Origin: Palsa-739 sp036512155
Lineage (GTDB): Bacteria > Actinomycetota > Thermoleophilia > Gaiellales > Gaiellaceae
Reading direction: 5' to 3'
Length of the DNA stretch: 5,864 nt
NCBI GenBank assembly: GCA_036512155.1
Contig: DATCBD010000046.1
Coordinates: 1-5,864, forward strand
Under the pieces are notes generated by a model. It was not told where the DNA came from and made no database searches. It worked only from the letters and a program-made list of their open reading frames with translations. Positions 1-3,228 of this stretch are shown here, piece by piece. The number at the start of each line of letters is the position of its first letter. Within the stretch, counting starts at the first letter, position 1. A program made the position numbers and the translations under genes.

Positions 1-1133
1 CCGGCCTCGTAGTTCGCGCCGGTCGGGGTGGACGAATCGAAGCCGTGGTTCCTCGACGCCAGCGTGGGCAGTCCGAACACCCGCTCGACGAACTTCAGCG
101 TGGACGTATGGTCGGCCGGCTTGGCCGACTTCACCACGCCCTTGCGTGCATGCGGCGACACGACCCACAGCGGCACGCGGACGCCGAGCCCGTAGGCGTC
201 GACCTTCGGCGGCGGAACATGGTCGAAGTAGCCGCCGTGCTCGTCGTAGGTGAGCAGGAACGCGGACGTCTTCCATGCGGTTGACTTCCGTAGCGCCGCG
301 ATGAGCTCCTTCTGCAGCTCCATCCCCACCGACACGTTCGCGGGCGGGTGCTCGTCGAGCTGCTGCGAGAAGCTCGGGACGATCCACGAGACCTGGGGCA
401 GCTTCCCGTGTGCGCAATCGTCGAGATACTCCTGCTTCGTGGCATGCGTCCGCGAATCGTGCGTCCAGCGGCTCCAGAAGACGGCGACGTTGTCGGTGTC
501 GAAGATCGGGTCGGTCCCGGCGTTGTAGATCTTCCAGCTGACGTGCGCTTCGTCGAGCAGGTCGAGGATGATCGGCCACTTCTTGGAGTCGAAGACGCCG
601 TTGCCGAAAACCCCGTCCGTCGTGACACCGCCGGACGTGCCGGACATGAGATAGAAGCGGTTCGGCCACGTCGGTCCGAGAACGGAACAGAAATAGTTTG
701 CGCACAGTCCTGCCTCGGCGAACAGGCCGTAGTAGAAGGGCAGCTCCTTCGCGGTGTAATACCCGATCCCGGTCGGCCCGCTAGACCTGTAGAAGCCGTC
801 CATCTTGCCGCCGTCGACCTGTGCATGAACGGCCGGCCAGAAGTGCGGCGGATCCGGCGTCGACAGCGCCTTCAGCTCGAACGGCGCGTGACGGGCGCCC
901 CCGGCGCCCGGTTGCGTGTACCCGGACGGAGGACCGAAGCCCGCGGCCTGGACTTCACGGGCGTAGCCGAAGTAATGGTCGAACGAACGGTTCTCCTGGC
1001 ACGAGATGACGATGTGCCGGATCGGGCTGCGCGGCTTCCGCGAACGAACGTCGATCGCGGGCACACCGGCCAGTGCCGCGCCGGCGACCGCTGCCCGCTC
1101 GAGAAACGTCCTCCGTGTGATGGCGTCCTGCAT
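1..1133 (-). CDS. Tat-exported phosphoesterase, phospholipase C / acid phosphatase family (C-terminus cut by window edge)
   Basis: The visible 377 codons match the PF04185-type phosphoesterase family, which hydrolyses phosphomonoesters or phospholipid head groups outside the membrane. The N-terminus is a twin-arginine signal: TRRTFL at residues 6-11, then an Ala/Gly-rich hydrophobic stretch to about residue 26. Family motifs follow in order: QENRSFDHYFG (46-56), GGKMDGFY (108-115), GPTWPNRFYLMSGTS (153-167), DEHPP (260-264) and TYDEHGGYFDHVPPP (295-309). D297, E298, D304 and H305 are candidate metal or catalytic ligands, and E47/N48 lie in the first metal motif. The ATG at 1133 is the first possible start, because the thiE stop lies in the same frame 15 bp upstream. 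No good Shine-Dalgarno is visible, suggesting coupling to thiE. Substrate (phosphatidylcholine or a simple phosphomonoester) cannot be told from the sequence. The last part of the domain lies beyond base 1. Confidence 0.9.
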   Translation of the reverse strand, partial: MQDAITRRTFLERAAVAGAALAGVPAIDVRSRKPRSPIRHIVISCQENRSFDHYFGYAREVQAAGFGPPSGYTQPGAGGARHAPFELKALSTPDPPHFWPAVHAQVDGGKMDGFYRSSGPTGIGYYTAKELPFYYGLFAEAGLCANYFCSVLGPTWPNRFYLMSGTSGGVTTDGVFGNGVFDSKKWPIILDLLDEAHVSWKIYNAGTDPIFDTDNVAVFWSRWTHDSRTHATKQEYLDDCAHGKLPQVSWIVPSFSQQLDEHPPANVSVGMELQKELIAALRKSTAWKTSAFLLTYDEHGGYFDHVPPPKVDAYGLGVRVPLWVVSPHARKGVVKSAKPADHTSTLKFVERVFGLPTLASRNHGFDSSTPTGANYEA

Positions 1134-1148
1134 GCCGGCTGCGCGACC

Positions 1149-1766
1149 CTACTCCACCGATGGGAACGCCGCGCGGAGGTCTCGTGCGGCCCTCTCGGGA
1201 TCGTCCGCGTCGCGGATCGCGCGCACGACGGCGACGCCAGGCGCGCCTGCGGCTGCCACCTCGGCCACGTTGTCGAGCTCGATCCCGCCGATCGCAAACC
1301 ACGGGATCGTCACGCGCGCGGCCGTCGCGCGCACGAGCTCGAGCCCTCCGGCAACGGACTCCGTCTTCGTCGGCGTCGCGAACACGGCTCCGACGCCAAG
1401 GTAATCGGCTCCGGCGATCGCATCGAGCTGCGCCTCCGTCTCGATCGAGAGGCCGACAAGGCACGTGTCCCCGACGATGGCCCGCGCATCGGCGACGCTC
1501 GTATCCCGCTGGCCGACGTGCACACCGTCGGCGCCGCACGCGGCCACGAGATCGGGCCGGTCGTTGAGCACGAACAGTGCTCCATATGCGTCACATGCGC
1601 CCCGGAACGACTCCGCCGCGCGCACGAGGTCGTCGTCGGAAGCCTCTTTGTCGCGCAGCTGGACGACGTCGACACCGCCGCGCAGCGCCGCGTCGAGCAC
1701 GTGCGTATGCGCGCCGTCGAGCACGACACACAGCTGAGCCACAGCGAGCCTTAACCGTCGGTTCAT
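1149..1766 (-). CDS. thiE: Thiamine-phosphate synthase ThiE
   Basis: A 205-residue protein of normal length for ThiE, the cytosolic TIM-barrel enzyme that joins hydroxymethylpyrimidine diphosphate to thiazole phosphate, giving thiamine phosphate and pyrophosphate. The signatures are all present: GGVDVVQLRDK (30-40), with Q36, R38 and K40 expected to bind the pyrophosphate end; FVLNDRPDL (65-73); GADGVHVGQRD (78-88); GLS (105-107); ADYLGVGAVFATPTK (120-134); and AIGGI (158-162). The ATG at 1766 leaves a short MNRRLRLA leader before the first barrel strand. Only 23 bp separates it from the divergent propeller gene, so its promoter must overlap that gene or the transcript is nearly leaderless. 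There is no room for a TPP riboswitch directly upstream, and no thiC, thiD, thiG or thiS is visible. It is followed by the phosphoesterase gene after 15 bp in the same direction, probably as one transcript. Confidence 0.95.
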   Translation of the reverse strand: MNRRLRLAVAQLCVVLDGAHTHVLDAALRGGVDVVQLRDKEASDDDLVRAAESFRGACDAYGALFVLNDRPDLVAACGADGVHVGQRDTSVADARAIVGDTCLVGLSIETEAQLDAIAGADYLGVGAVFATPTKTESVAGGLELVRATAARVTIPWFAIGGIELDNVAEVAAAGAPGVAVVRAIRDADDPERAARDLRAAFPSVE

Positions 1767-1789
1767 CCGGTCAAGCCTAGGGTGCCGAA

Positions 1790-2764
1790 GTGATTAGCCT
1801 CCTCGTGGCCATTCTGAGCGCGGTCTCGCTCCACGCGTTGCCTCTGCCGGGCGCGCTGCTCATTGCCGACCGCGGCAATGACCGCATGATCCTCGTCGAC
1901 CCGCAACACCGCGTGTTGTGGCACTTCCCGAACGCGCGCGACCTTGCGAAGGGCATCCATCTCAATTTCGACGACGATACGTTCGTCGAGCCGGGCGGCA
2001 AGGCGATCGTCTCCAACGAGGAGGAGGCGCACACGATCGTCTCGGTGAACATCAAGACGCACGCGCGCGTCCACCTGTACGGGACGCCCGGCGTGCGCGG
2101 CAGCGGCCCGAACGAGCTGAACACGCCCGACGACGCTTATGTGCTTCCGGACGGGACGCTGACCGTCGCCGACGCTTACAACTGCCGCGTCCTGTTCATC
2201 CGGTCGCACCGGATCGTGCGCCAGATCGGCACGACGGGCGTGTGCAGACACGACCCGCCGAAGTACCTCGGCGCAGTGAACGGCGACACGCCGCTCCCCG
2301 GCGGCGGAGTCCTGATCTCCGAGATCCAGGGCTCGTGGATCGACGACATCTCCGCGAGCGGCCGGCTCCGCTGGGCGGTGCAGGCGCCGGTGTCGTACCC
2401 GTCCGACCCGCAGCCGCTGCCCGGCGGGCGGATCCTGCTCGCCGACTACTCGAGCCCGGGCGCAGCGATGATCATCGACCGGCACGGCAAGGTTCTCTGG
2501 CGCTACGGGCCGAGCTCGGGGTGGGGAGCCCTCGACCATCCGTCGCTCGCGATGATGCTCCCGAACGGGAACATCGCCGTGAACGACGACTACAAGGATC
2601 GCGTCGTCGTCATCGACCCGAAGAAGAACAAGATCGTCTGGCAGTACGGCCACGCCTATCTGCCCGGCCGCGGCCCCGGCTCCCTGAACACGCCCGACGG
2701 GCTCGACTTCGTGCCGCTCGGCCCCGGCGACGTGCCGCTCTGGGCCGACGTTCATCATCCCTAG
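1790..2764 (+). CDS. Exported beta-propeller protein (NHL / PQQ-like / arylsulfotransferase-type repeats)
   Basis: A 324-residue protein read as a six- or seven-bladed beta-propeller. The N-terminus (about residues 2-20, ISLLVAILSAVSLHALPLPG) is hydrophobic and looks like a signal peptide or membrane anchor, although it lacks the usual basic n-region. Propeller repeats begin at once with LLIADRGNDRMILVD and recur as pairs of 'lpdG.l.vaD' and 'R.vviD...k..W.yG' units. Examples are TLTVADAYNCRVLFI, RILLADYSSPGAAMIID, GKVLWRYG, NIAVNDDYKDRVVVID and KIVWQYG. Two loops are near duplicates: GSGPNELNTPDDAYVLP and, near the C-terminus, GRGPGSLNTPDGLDFVP. The GTG at 1790 is the only upstream start, since an in-frame TAG sits at 1778, and AGGG at 1779-1782 is a well-placed Shine-Dalgarno. 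No catalytic residues identify an enzyme, so the role (extracytoplasmic binding or scaffold, or a sulfotransferase relative) is open. It diverges from thiE. Confidence 0.8.
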   Translation: MISLLVAILSAVSLHALPLPGALLIADRGNDRMILVDPQHRVLWHFPNARDLAKGIHLNFDDDTFVEPGGKAIVSNEEEAHTIVSVNIKTHARVHLYGTPGVRGSGPNELNTPDDAYVLPDGTLTVADAYNCRVLFIRSHRIVRQIGTTGVCRHDPPKYLGAVNGDTPLPGGGVLISEIQGSWIDDISASGRLRWAVQAPVSYPSDPQPLPGGRILLADYSSPGAAMIIDRHGKVLWRYGPSSGWGALDHPSLAMMLPNGNIAVNDDYKDRVVVIDPKKNKIVWQYGHAYLPGRGPGSLNTPDGLDFVPLGPGDVPLWADVHHP

Positions 2765-2772
2765 ATCCCTAG
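2757..2772. repeat. 8-bp tandem duplication ATCCCTAG x2
   Basis: ATCCCTAG occurs twice back to back (2757-2764 and 2765-2772). The first copy contains the stop codon of the propeller gene, and the second contains the CTAG that begins the left inverted repeat. It may be replication slippage or a footprint of earlier insertion and excision at the CTAG target. The right end of the element does not carry this 8-mer, so it is not a simple target-site duplication. Confidence 0.6.
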
Positions 2773-2788
2773 GAGGGTTTGACGAAAT
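2769..2788 (+). repeat. Left terminal inverted repeat
   Basis: CTAGGAGGGTTTGaCGAAAT is the inverse of 3177-3196 with one mismatch (A at 2782). It begins 5 bp after the stop codon of the propeller gene. The internal AGGAGG looks like a Shine-Dalgarno, but no start codon follows at a usable distance. Confidence 0.8.
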
Positions 2789-2952
2789 TCGGCGATACCC
2801 CGTCCGGGTGATAGACCCGTTGTCCACCTACGCCTACTACAAATGGCATAGGGGGATACAGGTTCGCCGGGGGTCAGTCGCAGCTCGGTGACCGGACGGC
2901 GCAGCTCCCTACGCCGTAGGCCAGGCTAAACCACCCGGCCAATCCCATTTCA

Positions 2953-2990
2953 GAACGGCCCGGACTGGACCACCCGGGCCGTTCGCTTTT
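2953..2990 (+). terminator. Rho-independent terminator-like hairpin
   Basis: GAACGGCCCGG (2953-2963) pairs perfectly with CCGGGCCGTTC (2974-2984) around a 10-base loop. It is followed by GCTTTT (2985-2990), giving an 11-bp GC-rich stem with a short T-run on the plus strand. It could end transcription of the propeller gene (190 bp upstream) or of a short RNA made from within 2789-2952. It lies inside the inverted-repeat element and would insulate the small ORF and dnaE2 from upstream transcription. The T-run is short, and the minus-strand side has no comparable run, so the plus direction is preferred. Confidence 0.7.
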
Positions 2991-3176
2991 CGCGCTGGCG
3001 GAGCGATGGCCACCGAGGACTAGTCTCCCCGCGGCATGAAAAAGGTCTTTGAGGTCGAAGATGGACGGGAGCCGAAAGGCTGTCTCTTTGATTCTCAGTG
3101 GAAGCACATTTGTAAGCGGCATCCTGAGATGGCTGATGCTCTGGAAGCGATCAAGCTCCGACCGACCCCGCTGATT

Positions 3177-3196
3177 ATTTCGCCAAACCCTCCTAG
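3177..3196 (-). repeat. Right terminal inverted repeat
   Basis: ATTTCGcCAAACCCTCCTAG is the inverse of 2769-2788 with one mismatch. It ends 4 bp before the LexA operator and 32 bp before the dnaE2 start, and is translated within the 3' part of the small ORF as part of IISPNPPS. Confidence 0.8.
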
Positions 3197-3200
3197 CAAG

Positions 3201-3214
3201 CGAACATACGTTCG
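3201..3214. promoter_or_regulatory. LexA operator (SOS box) of dnaE2
   Basis: CGAACATACGTTCG matches the Gram-positive/actinobacterial LexA consensus CGAACRNRYGTTCG at every position. It has perfect 5-bp arms (CGAAC/GTTCG) and ends 14 bp before the dnaE2 start codon. It overlaps or abuts possible -10 boxes (TACGTT 3207-3212, TAGCGT 3217-3222), so bound LexA should block the promoter. DnaE2 polymerases are established SOS genes in actinobacteria, which fits. Confidence 0.88.
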
Positions 3215-3216
3215 TA

Positions 3217-3222
3217 TAGCGT
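3217..3222 (+). promoter_or_regulatory. Possible -10 box for dnaE2, implying a leaderless mRNA
   Basis: TAGCGT fits the TANNNT -10 pattern. Transcription starting about 7 bases later would begin at or next to the ATG at 3229. This suits the lack of a usable Shine-Dalgarno, because the only AGGG (3223-3226) is 2 bases from the start codon. No convincing -35 is seen, and the -35 position falls in or next to the right inverted repeat. TACGTT at 3207-3212 is an alternative. Confidence 0.3.
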
Positions 3223-3228
3223 AGGGCG

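Larger units (their letters stand above)
2769..3196. mobile_element. Small non-autonomous element (MITE-like) bounded by inverted repeats at CTAG targets
   Basis: The segment begins with CTAGGAGGGTTTGaCGAAAT (2769-2788) and ends with its inverse, ATTTCGcCAAACCCTCCTAG (3177-3196), matching at 19 of 20 positions. The similarity continues weakly inward (TCGGCG against TCAGCG after a 2-base gap). Read as C-TA-[element]-TA-G, the element is 2772-3193 (422 bp) with a TA duplication inside CTAG. That is the target preference known for the IS630/Tc1-mariner group, so this assignment is inference from the ends only. It contains no transposase. Inside are a terminator-like hairpin and most of a 62-codon low-GC ORF. 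It separates the propeller gene from the dnaE2 operator, and closing it at CTAG would leave only about 40 bp between those genes. Between the left repeat and the hairpin (2789-2952) I see short hairpins, such as CCTAC-GCC-GTAGG at 2908-2920, but no gene or recognisable RNA family. Confidence 0.6.
3036..3224 (+). pseudogene. Short low-GC ORF resembling the N-terminal part of a phage-type nuclease-fold protein; probable gene fragment
   Basis: 62 codons, starting MKKVFEVEDGREPKG. The central segment W22-K-H-I-C-K-R-H-P-E-M32 resembles the W..HI...HPEM signature that I associate with phage/toxin-type barnase-EndoU-ColicinE5/D-RelE-like (PBECR) nuclease-fold domains. This is recognition from memory and is tentative. 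Those proteins are usually longer, so the second half would be missing here. GC is about 51% by hand count, against roughly 70% in the neighbouring genes, and codon use is relaxed, which suggests transfer. The last 16 or so codons run through the right inverted repeat and the LexA operator, so the tail KRTYVRIA is almost certainly not native. No Shine-Dalgarno is present. TAGTCT (3021-3026) fits a TANNNT -10 box that would give a nearly leaderless transcript. It stops 4 bp before dnaE2. It may be expressed, but function is unlikely. Confidence 0.5.

Noticed and set aside
348..1754. 468-codon plus-strand ORF
   Set aside because: It is antisense to the phosphoesterase and thiE, both of which carry clear family motifs. 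The protein is a low-complexity Arg/Ala/Val-rich shadow typical of high-GC DNA.
2779..2817. TTGACG (2779-2784) as a -35 box in the left inverted repeat
   Set aside because: No -10-like hexamer occurs at 16-18 bp; the nearest candidates, GATACC and TAGACC, are at 9 and 27 bp.
2850..2940. Possible tRNA or tmRNA-like fragment (GGTTCG, GGTGGTTTAGCC on the minus strand)
   Set aside because: The stems do not pair into a cloverleaf, and no T-arm with GGTTCRANNCC pairing or acceptor stem can be drawn.
2874..3122. 82-codon minus-strand ORF across the terminator hairpin
   Set aside because: It crosses the hairpin and lies antisense to the small low-GC ORF, with no recognisable motif or ribosome site.
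3219..3226. GCGTAGGG resembling the 3' part of a TPP riboswitch
   Set aside because: The other conserved TPP elements (CTGAGA, ACCTGATCTGG) are absent, and the downstream gene is dnaE2, so the match is coincidental.
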